Source: JBCCSZ01 sp039199225 (lineage in GTDB: Bacteria > Bacteroidota > Bacteroidia > Chitinophagales > Saprospiraceae). Taken from it: DNA of 35,284 nucleotides. The notes under the pieces are model-generated. The model was not told the DNA's origin, did not search any database, and saw only the letters and a list, made by a program, of their open reading frames with translations. Every line of letters starts with the position of its first letter. Positions within the stretch are counted from its first letter, which is position 1. The stretch spans positions 1 to 35,284 of the forward strand of contig JBCCSZ010000033.1 in the NCBI GenBank assembly GCA_039199225.1, read 5' to 3'. Of this stretch, positions 26,293-34,577 are shown in pieces. Both the position numbers and the translations under genes were made by a program.

Positions 26293-27309
26293 TTATGGTA
26301 GCAATGAATGAATAGCTGAGATGACATCCTCGTACGACATTTGACGGAAGTTTCCACAAGGGACGACTTCTATGTGACTGCCTCCATTATTGTTGAGTTG
26401 CACAGTGTTGAAATAAGTGAAGACACTTCCATCCGCACATTCGTAGATCAATATGAAAGTTGCTTGCAAACCTCCTAAAGGCATCGCACCACCACCGTCA
26501 GGGTCGCACAATTGGAAACTATTGCCTCCCACATCCATCAGTTCGAAAGCACTGTTCAAAGAGTTAATGTATACAGCAGCTGCTACACTGACCACATCAC
26601 AGGGGATGTCACACTCGTGTTCGATGCCGATGCAATCCAACAGGGTACCTTGGCCGTTGTAAACGATGTCTACATTGATCCAGCCCAGTATATTTCCAAT
26701 TTCAACCAAATACCTGCTTGGATCAGAGCGCAGGCCATCACTGACCACTGGCACCTTCTGGCCGGTTGGTTTCCAGATTACCTGTTCTCCTACCTCCTGG
26801 CCATAATACAGCTCCATATTTTCACGAGGACCGCCTGTATTTTCTGTAGGTAGCAACAAAGACATTTGGCCTTGTCCGTCTGGCTTTACTTCCTGGCCGT
26901 CTTGGTAAACTTTGACGAAAATTTCTCCTCCGGATTCGAGGAGGGTGGAAACGCCGTCGTAGTCTGCCAGGGTTTGTTTGCGCGCCAGAACCATATCGGA
27001 TGGTGTGTAAATTTCGATCAATTCCAACTCCAATTGGCCGCGAACACGTTCTCCTTTGTCATTGACCAAGGCATCTTTGATTCGAACGATGGTTCCCTCC
27101 TTGCCTTCGGCATAGTAGGTCCCCTCCCCTAGGTCGTTTAAGGTAATTCTTTGGGTAATATTCTCTAGGTATTTTGAAAAAAGTGATTCCTCTGTTTGTG
27201 GTTTTTGCAATGCGACCTCTTCCTTTTGAGTACAAGATTGGAAGTAGAAAGAAAAGGCTAAAATAGCCACTACAGGTAAAACAATGTTATATCGGTTTTT
27301 ACCAAACAT
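26293..27309 (-). CDS. Lipoprotein of unknown function
   Basis: 338 residues from the ATG at 27309. Lipoprotein signal with Cys26 (FSFYFQSC, then TQKEE). Residues about 65-165 look like a beta-rich domain (GTIVRIKDALVNDKGERVRGQLELELIEIYTPSDMVLARKQTL, then GGEIFVKVYQDGQEVKPDG), of a kind seen in Bacteroidota surface lipoproteins. The second half has a Cys-rich stretch (LLDCIGIEHECDIPCDVV) and ends SIHSLLP-like (ISAIHSLLP). I recognise no catalytic motif. It is divergent from nothing close: 200 bp separate it from the HTH gene upstream on the same strand, and no promoter consensus was recognised; a CAAACATA at 27303-27310 overlaps the start codon and cannot drive it. Confidence 0.8.
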   Translation of the reverse strand: MFGKNRYNIVLPVVAILAFSFYFQSCTQKEEVALQKPQTEESLFSKYLENITQRITLNDLGEGTYYAEGKEGTIVRIKDALVNDKGERVRGQLELELIEIYTPSDMVLARKQTLADYDGVSTLLESGGEIFVKVYQDGQEVKPDGQGQMSLLLPTENTGGPRENMELYYGQEVGEQVIWKPTGQKVPVVSDGLRSDPSRYLVEIGNILGWINVDIVYNGQGTLLDCIGIEHECDIPCDVVSVAAAVYINSLNSAFELMDVGGNSFQLCDPDGGGAMPLGGLQATFILIYECADGSVFTYFNTVQLNNNGGSHIEVVPCGNFRQMSYEDVISAIHSLLP

Positions 27310-27511
27310 AAGATGTGATTTATTAGGTTAACTAAGATGTAGTCTGTGTTGTGAAGTGGGTAACACAAGAATTTCCCGGGAGAATCGGATCGAATCGATT
27401 TCCACAAGTTAGACCCATAAATAGAAAAATGCCATGTCAACTCGTGTCATTTCACGTCAACAGTGCGTTAGTACTTTTGATCTGAGACCATCGGCGGCTA
27501 GAATCCGCCCA

Positions 27512-27694
27512 TTATTCGTTGTCCTCCTTCTTTTGAACGTGGTAACCTAGGGCTGTCATAATCTCTTCTTGTTTTTGTGGACAGACGAGGCCACGCGGGA
27601 CGTCGAGGCCAGCCTTCTTGATCCATCGTTGGAGTGTTCGCAAACTGATGCCCAATTCGTGAGCAATTTGCTGTTTTGTTTTAGGGGAAGTCAT
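27512..27694 (-). CDS. Small helix-turn-helix protein, 60 residues
   Basis: The open frame begins at 27745, but the ATG at 27694 (MTSPKTKQQIAHEL) gives a compact protein starting at the helix-turn-helix. KTKQQIAHELGISLRTLQRWIKKAGLDVPRG is a helix-turn-helix of the Xre/MerR-like or transposase-type class, with the recognition helix around SLRTLQRWIKK. After it lies a short tail with a cysteine (GLVCPQKQEEIMTALGY) and an acidic-basic end (KKEDNE). No dimerisation or effector domain. Possible DNA-binding regulator or the remnant of a transposase N-terminus; no transposase core follows. It is transcribed away from the plus-strand membrane gene 27908. Confidence 0.65.
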   Translation of the reverse strand: MTSPKTKQQIAHELGISLRTLQRWIKKAGLDVPRGLVCPQKQEEIMTALGYHVQKKEDNE

Positions 27695-27848
27695 ACTACT
27701 TCGATTTGTTGAGTTTTGGCGGAAAGCCTTACCAGAATAGGTCAATACAGCGGAAGCGTAGGGGTCTTTGAAGTGAATGTAGCCTTCCTATGTGTAAGTA
27801 TAATCCTACAAATACCGGAATGTGACATCATTTGGCAAAATTTCTCAA

Positions 27849-27879
27849 TTGGCGAACAAAAAATAATCGGCTATCTTTC
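27849..27879 (+). promoter_or_regulatory. Promoter (TTG-N20-TATCTTTC) of the 27908 gene
   Basis: TTG at 27849-27851 and TATCTTTC at 27872-27879, separated by 20 nt, fit the Bacteroidota -33/-7 pattern with one mismatch in the last base of the -7 box. The expected transcript start near 27886 leaves about 22 nt before the TTG start codon at 27908, which supports that start. Confidence 0.6.
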
Positions 27880-27907
27880 CGATGCCAAACGATGAAGACC
27901 TAAACTT

Positions 27908-28930
27908 TTGAAGCAATCCACTCCTATAAAAGCCCAGAGGACCTACAGATGGCTGATCCATTTGTTGCTTGCGGTATTCCTGGCCAATGCCACCAATAAG
28001 TTTTTCATAGGCGACCTCGACTATGAACGCGACCATCGTTTTTATGAAAAAATCTTTGCCTTTGAAGGAGAAGCGCCCGATCAATACCGCATTTTACCTT
28101 TGCTGGGCATCAAAGCCGTTCGCACCGTTTTGCGCCTGGGCATGGCAGACGCCCCTTTTAATCATGCAGTGCTGTTGTTTAATTTTATCTGCGGCTTTCT
28201 CCTTTTCGAGCTGTTTTTTTATTTGCTGAACCACCGTCCGGAACGAGACCGCTATTTGTTCAACTTCGGCTTTGCCATCCTGTATATCTACACCCAGTAT
28301 ACCGGCTGGCGCCCCGATACGCTGGGCTTGCTGATCGTGGGTACTGCGTTGATTGCAGGGCTCTTCAAATTACGACCCGGCACTCCCTCGTGGACAATCT
28401 TTGCCACAACAGGTCTGTTGGTACTGGCGTTTTGCAGAAGTGACATCGCCGCCATTTATGCCGTCTTCATTGCCTGGACCGCAATAAAAGGCTGGCCACT
28501 ACGCTTGGCGTTGATCGGTCTGCCCTTTGCCGTGCAAGCATTTTTGCAATTCTACCTCTTTGCCGATGCCACCTACTACACAAAGCCCGTTATGATCTGG
28601 GACAATCTGGGTGGTTATCATTTGGCCAAAAATCCAGCTACTTGGCTTTTGGCCGCTTTTCTGTTGTACAATGCTAAACATCTGATTCACTACATTCGAG
28701 CCAGCTATCGACAAGTACCAGTTTTTTATTGGTTGCTGGCTTTCTACTTGGTGCTGGTTTTATTTGTCGGTCGATTGAACGAATATCGTTTATATTTGCC
28801 CTTCCTTCCCCTGTGGATGGTCGTAGACAATCAACTCCTTAAAACGAGCAAATATGATCAAACAAGCCCTACTACCGATTCTGGCAGCCTGCCTACTGGC
28901 CGCCTGTGGAACAGAGCCCCAAACGAATGA
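27908..28930 (+). CDS. Multi-pass membrane protein, TTG start, unknown function
   Basis: 340 residues. The only start candidate is TTG at 27908: an in-frame TGA lies upstream at 27893, the ATG at 27892 is out of frame and stops after three codons, and the next in-frame Met is well inside the protein. The chain has about eight to nine membrane segments (for example LIHLLLAVFLANATNKFFIG near the start, HAVLLFNFICGFLLFELFFYLL, LGLLIVGTALIAGL, TIFATTGLLVLAF, YWLLAFYLVLVLFVG). The motif APDQYRILP after the first loop recalls GT-C-like or polysaccharide-related membrane proteins, but I cannot assign a family. The last 26 codons (TSKYDQTSPTTDSGSLP..., 28854-28930) overlap the next gene in another frame and look non-membrane, hinting that the natural end was once upstream. 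Confidence 0.75.
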   Translation: MKQSTPIKAQRTYRWLIHLLLAVFLANATNKFFIGDLDYERDHRFYEKIFAFEGEAPDQYRILPLLGIKAVRTVLRLGMADAPFNHAVLLFNFICGFLLFELFFYLLNHRPERDRYLFNFGFAILYIYTQYTGWRPDTLGLLIVGTALIAGLFKLRPGTPSWTIFATTGLLVLAFCRSDIAAIYAVFIAWTAIKGWPLRLALIGLPFAVQAFLQFYLFADATYYTKPVMIWDNLGGYHLAKNPATWLLAAFLLYNAKHLIHYIRASYRQVPVFYWLLAFYLVLVLFVGRLNEYRLYLPFLPLWMVVDNQLLKTSKYDQTSPTTDSGSLPTGRLWNRAPNE

Positions 28931-29696
28931 AGCAAGCGAGCCTTCAACGGATTCTACTGCAATTGCTGCTGCTCCTGAAAAAAGTGGCCTTCAAATCGAG
29001 ATGAAAACCATCCAGCGTGCTTCCAAGGAATGCCAATCGCCCGATAACCCCTGCGCTCGCTTCCAGCTGACTTACCCAGAAATTGTTGGGCATTCGGGAC
29101 CCCTGTCGGACTCCTTGCGCCGATTCGTCTTTCGGGACGTCTTTCATTCCACCGATCCCGAAGGTCGCTATCCATCAGGAGAAGTTTCACTGGACAAAAT
29201 CGCTGAAACATTCATAACAGCGTTTGAAGAAATGGTCAAAGCAGAAGGCCCACCCGCTACGGGCTCCGAATTCAATGTACAAGGGGAAGTCTTGTATGAA
29301 AACAGCAAAATATTGACCATTGCCCTACCGACCTACTCCTATTCTTCCGGCGCAGCACATCCCAACTATTTTACCAGCATTGCCAATTTCGACAAAGCCA
29401 GTGGCCGCCAATTGCGCTATGAAGACCTGCTGACCGATCGGAAGAAAACAGAGGAGATCGTACAGCAATACTTTCTAAAAAGCATGGAAGAAAAAACGGG
29501 AGAGCCCATGAAAATAGAAGACTTTTTCTGGGGAAGCCCCTTCACCCTCTCCGAAAATTTTGCCATCGAAGGTGACAGCATCCAATTCTTGTACAACCCC
29601 TACGAGGCAGCCGCCTATGTATTCGGAGAAACCTCCATAAAGCTGCCCATCGAGCAGTTTGAAGGATTGATTCGAAGCGAGCAATTTGAGGATTAG
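28854..29696 (+). CDS. DUF3298/RsiV-like lipoprotein
   Basis: 280 residues. Lipoprotein signal with lipobox LLAAC (Cys18), then a Thr/Ser/Glu/Ala-rich linker. Residues about 45-140 (KTIQRASKECQS...ARFQLTYPEIVGHSGPLSDSLRRFV) and 140-275, with YSYSSGAAHPNYFTSIANFDKASGRQLRYEDLL, match the DUF4163/DUF3298 pattern whose best known member is Bacillus RsiV. The function here is unknown; it is not next to a sigma gene. The ATG is at 28854, 77 bp inside the upstream membrane-protein gene, so the two are translationally coupled or the overlap is a recent loss of the upstream stop. Confidence 0.85.
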   Translation: MIKQALLPILAACLLAACGTEPQTNEASEPSTDSTAIAAAPEKSGLQIEMKTIQRASKECQSPDNPCARFQLTYPEIVGHSGPLSDSLRRFVFRDVFHSTDPEGRYPSGEVSLDKIAETFITAFEEMVKAEGPPATGSEFNVQGEVLYENSKILTIALPTYSYSSGAAHPNYFTSIANFDKASGRQLRYEDLLTDRKKTEEIVQQYFLKSMEEKTGEPMKIEDFFWGSPFTLSENFAIEGDSIQFLYNPYEAAAYVFGETSIKLPIEQFEGLIRSEQFED

Positions 29697-29718
29697 CACA
29701 GAACCAGGCTGCGATTAC

Positions 29719-29739
29719 AATAGCAATAGGCTATTTTTG
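29719..29739 (+). promoter_or_regulatory. Short hairpin plus -7 box upstream of 29788 gene
   Basis: AATAGC (29719-29724) pairs with GCTATT (29730-29735), followed by TTTT: a weak 6-bp terminator-like hairpin after the DUF3298 gene. The same bases hold TATTTTTG (29732-29739), an exact TAnnTTTG -7 box, 48 nt before the ATG at 29788. The terminator stem and the promoter box overlap; which one works is unknown. Confidence 0.4.
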
Positions 29740-29787
29740 TATCTTGCGGGTCTGAAATAGCCAACTGGACAAAACACATAATACACC

Positions 29788-30693
29788 ATGCGACATCTTA
29801 TCACCTTGCTATTGCTGGTCGTCGGCCTATCTGCCCAGGCACAAAAACTACCAGAGACCAATCTTTATTTGTTTGACGTAGAAGCCATTACGGATAGTAT
29901 TTTCCAATTTTCCAATCCAAAGTTTCTCTCTGGATTTAATTTGGGAGGTTACAATAACCAGCCGTATTTTGTCAGTGACAATGAAATCTACCTGACAGTG
30001 CAGACCCCTCGGGATACGACCCAGAGCGACATTTTCTCTCTGAATCTTCAAACCCGCCAGCTGACTCGGATCACACAAACCCTAGAGAGTGAATTCTCCC
30101 CCATCTTCATTCCACCGACGGATGCCGATATTGACGATAACAACTATGCCTTCTCCGCCATCCGCATCGAAACAGATGCTGCTCGTAGCCAGCGGCTTTG
30201 GCGCTTTCCCATGGATCGTTCCAGCAAGGGTCAGCCCGTTTTTCGCACCCTCAACAATGTCGGTTACTACTCCTGGATCGGCTCGCGTCGAGTAGCCCTT
30301 TTCCTAGTGGGCAGCCCGCATCGACTGGTCGTAGCGGATACACGCACCGAAACGGTGGTTGATATTGCCAGCGACATCGGCCGTTGCATCCTCCCGATGC
30401 CAGGTGGCGATTTGGCTTACATCGACAAAAGCCGCCCAGACAGTTGGCTGATCATGCGACTGGATACCCGCTTTTATCGCACACAACTCATCACCGCCAC
30501 CCTGCCTGGCAGCGAGGACTTTGCCGTCCTCTCTGATGGCACCTTCATCATGGGCAACGGTCCTAAGCTCTACAAATTTCACCCCCGCAAAGACAACAAC
30601 TGGATCGAAATTGCCGATTTGAACTACTATGGTATTCGCAACATTACGAGACTGGCCGTAACGGAAGGCAAAATCGCAATTGTGGGAGATTGA
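29788..30693 (+). CDS. Secreted TolB/WD40-like propeller protein, unknown function
   Basis: 301 residues. Signal peptide MRHLITLLLLVVGLSAQAQ. The mature part has repeated blades with TolB-like PD40 features (KFLSGFNLGGYNNQPYFVSDNEIYLT; QSDIFSLNLQTRQLTRITQTLESEFSPIFIPPTD; AYIDKSRPDSWLIMRLDTRFYRTQLIT; GNGPKLYKFHPRKDNNWIEIADLN). It lacks a protease or lipobox motif and has no T9SS sorting domain, so it is probably periplasmic or released. The next gene starts almost at its stop, so they are likely co-transcribed. Confidence 0.8.
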   Translation: MRHLITLLLLVVGLSAQAQKLPETNLYLFDVEAITDSIFQFSNPKFLSGFNLGGYNNQPYFVSDNEIYLTVQTPRDTTQSDIFSLNLQTRQLTRITQTLESEFSPIFIPPTDADIDDNNYAFSAIRIETDAARSQRLWRFPMDRSSKGQPVFRTLNNVGYYSWIGSRRVALFLVGSPHRLVVADTRTETVVDIASDIGRCILPMPGGDLAYIDKSRPDSWLIMRLDTRFYRTQLITATLPGSEDFAVLSDGTFIMGNGPKLYKFHPRKDNNWIEIADLNYYGIRNITRLAVTEGKIAIVGD

Positions 30694-30695
30694 CA

Positions 30696-31223
30696 ATGAA
30701 TACAGTTGAAACAACAAAAGAGGGCGACGAACTAAGCATTTCTCTTATCCAAAAGAGACCCAGCAGGGTAGTTTTATCCATGCTGCTTTTAGCAACAATG
30801 GTCTTTTTGCTCATTCCCATCGCCATACTCCTTTTTGTTGGTATTGGTCTCGGGACAATGTTTGGCGCTTTCCTTTTTCTGGTGGTGTTCTATTACTTTT
30901 TCAGAATGTACCTTTGGAATACCAGGGGGAAGGAAATCGTAAAGATCAATCGGAATCAGATCGTTCAGATCATTGATTATGGTATGTTCAAGGAAGAAAG
31001 TACCATAACGAATAAAGACTTATCGTTGAAGTTGTACTTTGAGGACAGCGAGCCTGGAACTCGACAAAAAGAAAAAATACTGGACGCCAACTTCAGTAAG
31101 TACACCATTGATGGTATTGTCAGATTCATCCGCTACAAAGATGTTGTCTTGGAGATAAATACAAAGATTCCATCCTCCCATCTGGAACAATTAGAAGACG
31201 ATATTAATGCGTATTTGAATTGA
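30696..31223 (+). CDS. Two-helix membrane protein, unknown function
   Basis: 175 residues from the ATG at 30696; a TTG at 30690 overlaps the upstream TGA and adds only two residues. Two adjacent membrane helices at about 27-72 (MLLLATMVFLLIPIAILLFVG; FGAFLFLVVFYYFFRMYLW) are flanked by a short N-terminal tail and a soluble C-terminal domain with alternating strands (EIVKINRNQIVQIIDYGMFKEEST; LSLKLYFEDSEPG; YTIDGIVRFIRYKDVVLEI) of PH-like shape, ending in an acidic helix (HLEQLEDDINAYLN). It starts 3 nt after the preceding gene, suggesting a shared transcript. No enzymatic motif seen. Confidence 0.75.
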   Translation: MNTVETTKEGDELSISLIQKRPSRVVLSMLLLATMVFLLIPIAILLFVGIGLGTMFGAFLFLVVFYYFFRMYLWNTRGKEIVKINRNQIVQIIDYGMFKEESTITNKDLSLKLYFEDSEPGTRQKEKILDANFSKYTIDGIVRFIRYKDVVLEINTKIPSSHLEQLEDDINAYLN

Positions 31224-31301
31224 ACCCAAATCAGAAAAGTAGTCGTAAAGTACATACACATTTGTTCTGACGCTTAGGATGCGCTCAAGCAATTCGACTG
31301 T

Positions 31302-32234
31302 ATGTACTTCAAAACTGTAACGACCTTGCTTTTGATATGGTTTGCTGCCATCACTGTCCGTGGTGAATGGTATTTGTTTGGAGAGCTGTGGCAGGTCCCT
31401 TTGAGCATGATCGCCGGTAGTTTTGTGGCAGGATTTTCGGCAGAAGGAGGAGGGGCGGTTGCTTTCCCGATATTCACAAAAGTACTTCATATACTTCCTT
31501 CAGATGCCAAGCAGTTTTCCCTGTTGATTCAATCGGTCGGTATGACGATGGCTTCGATTTTTATTGTTTCCCGAAAGATACCCTTTTATACTTTTGCCAT
31601 TTTACCTGCTGTTCTGGGAGGCGCTTTGGGCCAGTGCCTGTCCTTCTGGATGGGATGGTTTATGGTGAGCAGTGACTTAAAATGGTTGTTTACCATTCAC
31701 ATCGCTGCCCTGGGCATAGCGCTGTTGCTCCAACAGTTTTCAGGCATAGAACGGACCAATGAGATAAGTATTGGAAGAAGCCGACCACTATTGTTTTTTG
31801 CAGGCTTACTTGGTGGCTTTTTGACCATTAATATTGGTTGTGGCGCCGATATGGTGGCCTTTATCATACTCACCCTCATTTTAAATTCTACCGAGAAACG
31901 AGCAACACCGACAACAGTGATCATCATGGCCCTGAATTCCATCATTGGAGTCGTACTCATCTCGATTTTCGGGAGTTGGTCGACCTGGGCTGTTGATGCT
32001 TGGAAAACCGCCATTCCCATTGTGGTGTTCGGTGCACCTTTGGGCGCCTTTATAGCATCCAAAGTTAGCAATCTCGTTATATTGAGTGCTTTGTTGTTCT
32101 TTATCTCTATTGAAGTGGTGAGTACCCTTTGGCTGGTTCCCTTGCAGGAATGGGTGGTTCCAGTGTTCATCTGTACGTTGCTGCTGATGTGTGCGGTGGT
32201 GTGGTGGAAGTATCAGAAAAAGACCATACCCTAA
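31302..32234 (+). CDS. Sulfite exporter TauE/SafE-type permease
   Basis: 310 residues, about eight membrane helices in two similar halves. Each half begins with a family-type segment: AGSFVAGFSAEGGGAVAFPIF (about 38-58) and FAGLLGGFLTINIGCGADMVAF (about 167-188), rich in Gly as in PF01925. Family members move small organic or sulfur-containing anions such as sulfite or sulfoacetate across the inner membrane; the substrate is not evident. It lies 78 bp after the two-helix gene and is convergent with the SPFH gene. The GEWYLF insertion near the start is short. No promoter consensus was found. Confidence 0.9.
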   Translation: MYFKTVTTLLLIWFAAITVRGEWYLFGELWQVPLSMIAGSFVAGFSAEGGGAVAFPIFTKVLHILPSDAKQFSLLIQSVGMTMASIFIVSRKIPFYTFAILPAVLGGALGQCLSFWMGWFMVSSDLKWLFTIHIAALGIALLLQQFSGIERTNEISIGRSRPLLFFAGLLGGFLTINIGCGADMVAFIILTLILNSTEKRATPTTVIIMALNSIIGVVLISIFGSWSTWAVDAWKTAIPIVVFGAPLGAFIASKVSNLVILSALLFFISIEVVSTLWLVPLQEWVVPVFICTLLLMCAVVWWKYQKKTIP

Positions 32235-32242
32235 AACAAAAA

Positions 32243-32262
32243 ACCCGTCCTTTCGGACGGGT
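32243..32262 (-). terminator. Strong terminator of the SPFH gene
   Basis: ACCCGTCC (32243-32250), loop TTTC, GGACGGGT (32255-32262): an 8-bp GC-rich stem with a GAAA tetraloop on the minus strand, followed there by TTTTTTG. It begins 30 nt past the stop codon at 32293. On the plus strand, 8 nt after the permease stop, no T run follows, so for that gene it is only a 3' stabilising stem. Confidence 0.9.
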
Positions 32263-32292
32263 AAACATGAGAGACAAAGTTTTCACAGCTTT

Positions 32293-33519
32293 TTATTTCT
32301 TCTGTACATTCATGTCCAAGCTGAGGTCCATGGCTGCCTTGGCGCCCATGATTTCCATGAAGTCCAGTCCGGCGTTGCCTTTGCCGTTGGTGGCACCTGT
32401 TTGGAATTTGGGGACCAGATCGCCTTGGTAGTTGGCGAAGGCTGTTGACCACATTTGCTGTACATCCTTGTAGGCAGCCAATTTCTTTTCCAAGGCACCG
32501 TCGGCCTGCATGATGCGCTGCTTGGCGTAAGCCTCGGCATCGGAGAGGGCCTTGATTTTCTGCGCCTCCAGCCTGGCGGCTTGTAGGGCAATGGCCTGCT
32601 TGGTCTTGTCCTTTTCTGCCAGGCGGACCTGCGTCTCGGCCTGTACCATCTGCTGGGTTTGCTTTTGCTTCTCTTGGTACTCGATCTCTACCAGGCGCTT
32701 GCGTCCCTCTGCTTCTGCCGTCATGGCCTCCTGCTGTGCCGTCACCAAGTTCTGCTTAGAGACCGCCTCGCGGGTGCTGGCTTCGATCTTCTTTTTGAGC
32801 TTCTCATCTACTTGCTGCTCGTAGTCGACATTCTCGATGGTCGCGCTGGCGATGGAGATGCCAAACTTCTCCAGGTCGCTGTGTTTGCGGACTTTCTCGC
32901 CATCGGCATTGATGCGAATTTGCGCTTCGTAGATGCGCTTGGTTTCGCCGGTGATGGTATCCTTGTAGAAGTTTTCCTTCGTATCCAGGATAAAGAGGCC
33001 GTGGGCCAATTGATCTTGAAAATACTGGGACAACTGCGCCCGGCCGCCAGAGTAGTGCTGCTCTGAATCCATCAATTGGGCAGAGTTTTTCAAGCACTCG
33101 ATGGTGTAAGGCTGTAGGCCCTTCAAGGCCAGATACTCCTTGTTGATGTACTCCGAATGGAGGTTCAACATGGCATCCTCAGTGGCGGGCATCCGGAAGC
33201 GGACAACCGTTTGAGCATGCGCCTCAGTCGCATCGTTGAATCGAATTAAGATTAGGTTACCTTCGATGGTAGCCCCTGTACTTTCGCCGCGGTGACTAAT
33301 GGTGAGTACGTTGGGATATGTTGTTACCTTTGAACCGGGAAATTTCGTGTAGATACCATTGTTAAAAATGATGTATTTACGGCCTGTCGGCGTTTCGACC
33401 ACTTGTCTGTAGCCCAGTTGGTTGTACCCGAAAGGATTCAGGGTAGCAAGTAGTATGATCGAAACAAAGACCACCATTCCCCAAAGGATCATTTTAAAAT
33501 TTAATTGTCGTTTTGCCAT
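32293..33519 (-). CDS. SPFH/band-7 (prohibitin-like) membrane protein
   Basis: 408 residues. One N-terminal membrane helix (ILWGMVVFVSIILLATLNPFG, about 11-30), then a band-7/SPFH domain (about 35-235: RQVVETPTGRKYIIFNNGIYTKFPGSKVTTYP...FGISIASATIENVDYEQQVDEKL), then a long coiled coil rich in Ala/Glu/Lys/Gln (about 235-345, ending AYAKQRIMQADGALEKKLAAY), then a flexible tail. Such proteins form large ring-like scaffolds at the membrane and often organise proteases or lipids. It is not next to a NfeD or FtsH gene here. The ATG at 33519 gives a normal signal-anchor start. Confidence 0.93.
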   Translation of the reverse strand: MAKRQLNFKMILWGMVVFVSIILLATLNPFGYNQLGYRQVVETPTGRKYIIFNNGIYTKFPGSKVTTYPNVLTISHRGESTGATIEGNLILIRFNDATEAHAQTVVRFRMPATEDAMLNLHSEYINKEYLALKGLQPYTIECLKNSAQLMDSEQHYSGGRAQLSQYFQDQLAHGLFILDTKENFYKDTITGETKRIYEAQIRINADGEKVRKHSDLEKFGISIASATIENVDYEQQVDEKLKKKIEASTREAVSKQNLVTAQQEAMTAEAEGRKRLVEIEYQEKQKQTQQMVQAETQVRLAEKDKTKQAIALQAARLEAQKIKALSDAEAYAKQRIMQADGALEKKLAAYKDVQQMWSTAFANYQGDLVPKFQTGATNGKGNAGLDFMEIMGAKAAMDLSLDMNVQKK

Positions 33520-33832
33520 AACTTCTCTTTTAAATTGTTTTCGTAATATCGTTTTTTGTATATCGTCAAATTGCGATTAAGAAAATGTTAAAACGAATTT
33601 TCACGATAAATGAATGGGTTATTTCGATCAATAACAGAACATTATTCTAAATCTTACTTTTTCTCGATAAGGTTGATTTTGTCCTGTTTAGTAGTACTTT
33701 TATCGGCTCAAAAAGGCGTTTGACCTAAAAAAGAAGTTGGGTTTGCGAAATCGAATTTGGCCAGTCGAAGACAAGAATGTTTAAACTATATGCTTCTTAA
33801 GTTGTAAAATATTTAATTTACGTTTCACTTTA
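33520..33832. other. A/T-rich intergenic region between SPFH and TetR genes
   Basis: 313 bp between divergent genes, A/T-rich with several TATCG/CGATA words. TACGTTTC at 33819-33826 is one base off TAnnTTTG and lies just before the TetR gene; no properly spaced -33 element. No copy of the ATGACCG operator found downstream of TetR is visible here. No RNA gene or repeat seen. Confidence 0.55.
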
Positions 33833-34480
33833 TTGAATCAATGTTTTAACCCTTTGAAAGAGAGTACCCAAAGAAAAAAGGAAGAAGCCAGACAGCGAAA
33901 GCGCAGACATATTCTCGACGCTGCCGAACACATCATCCTTCAAGAGGGTCTGTCGGATTTCAGCATGGATGCCGTTTCCAAAAAGGCAGAAATCGCCAAA
34001 GGGACCCTCTATCTGTATTTCAAGAGCAAAGAGGACATCATTGCACAACTCACCAACAAAGCACGCGAAAGTCTCCTAGAGCTGTTCATTCAAGAAGCGG
34101 GCAAACAGCCCGACGTACTCGACCAAATCAGGGCCATTCTCTGGGGCAATTTTCACTTCAACAAGAAAAAGCCAATCTACAACGATCTGGTTGCTTTCTA
34201 CGAAGCCAATCGAGAACTGGAAAACACCGAAGCGCTGAAAGTAACAGGTCAAAAAATCCACAATTTCGTTTTATCCATCTTACAAGAAGCCAGAAGGCAA
34301 AAAGTAATCAAGCCCGAATTGGACCTCGCCACCTTTAGCCTCACCATGTGGGGCATGTCCGTCGGCATCATGCAACTTACCCAAACAAAAGCAGAGTTGA
34401 TCGAGGGCTTTACAGGTAAAAAAGAAGAAGAATTTTACCACTCTTATGTCGAAATAGTCGTCAACGGCATCAAGGCATAA
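33833..34480 (+). CDS. TetR/AcrR family repressor
   Basis: 215 residues from the TTG at 33833 (208 from a TTG at 33854, LKESTQ...). There is no in-frame ATG before the HTH, so a TTG start is required; which of the two is uncertain. Residues about 15-72 form the TetR DNA-binding domain (RKRRHILDAAEHIILQEGLSDFSMDAVSKKAEIAKGTLYLYFKSKEDIIAQL). The rest is a helical ligand-binding and dimer domain with aromatic residues (WGNFHF, WGMSVGIMQL). Divergent from SPFH and followed, after a gap with two palindromic sites, by an RND adaptor gene, which it probably represses. Confidence 0.93.
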   Translation: MNQCFNPLKESTQRKKEEARQRKRRHILDAAEHIILQEGLSDFSMDAVSKKAEIAKGTLYLYFKSKEDIIAQLTNKARESLLELFIQEAGKQPDVLDQIRAILWGNFHFNKKKPIYNDLVAFYEANRELENTEALKVTGQKIHNFVLSILQEARRQKVIKPELDLATFSLTMWGMSVGIMQLTQTKAELIEGFTGKKEEEFYHSYVEIVVNGIKA

Positions 34481-34541
34481 GCTCCGCCCACCCTACCTTT
34501 TTCAGCTTTTTTCAAAAAAAACATCCTTTTTGTAAACTTTT

Positions 34542-34556
34542 ATGACCGCCGGTCAT
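34542..34556. promoter_or_regulatory. TetR-type operator 1 (ATGACCGCCGGTCAT)
   Basis: Perfect 15-bp palindrome with half-sites ATGACCG / CGGTCAT around a central C, in the gap between the TetR gene and the adaptor gene. Its centre lies 36 bp from that of a second, similar site. Confidence 0.75.
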
Positions 34557-34577
34557 TTTATTGCTGTCTTCTTTAAA

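Noticed and set aside
27303..27310. CAAACATA (minus-strand TATGTTTG) as a promoter -7 box
   Set aside because: It overlaps the start codon of the lipoprotein gene at 27309 and cannot serve it.
27908..29696. One frameshifted gene spanning membrane protein and lipoprotein
   Set aside because: The lipoprotein has its own complete signal peptide and lipobox, so there are two genes.
32243..32262. Terminator for the TauE/SafE gene
   Set aside because: On the plus strand no T run follows the stem; the T run is on the minus strand.
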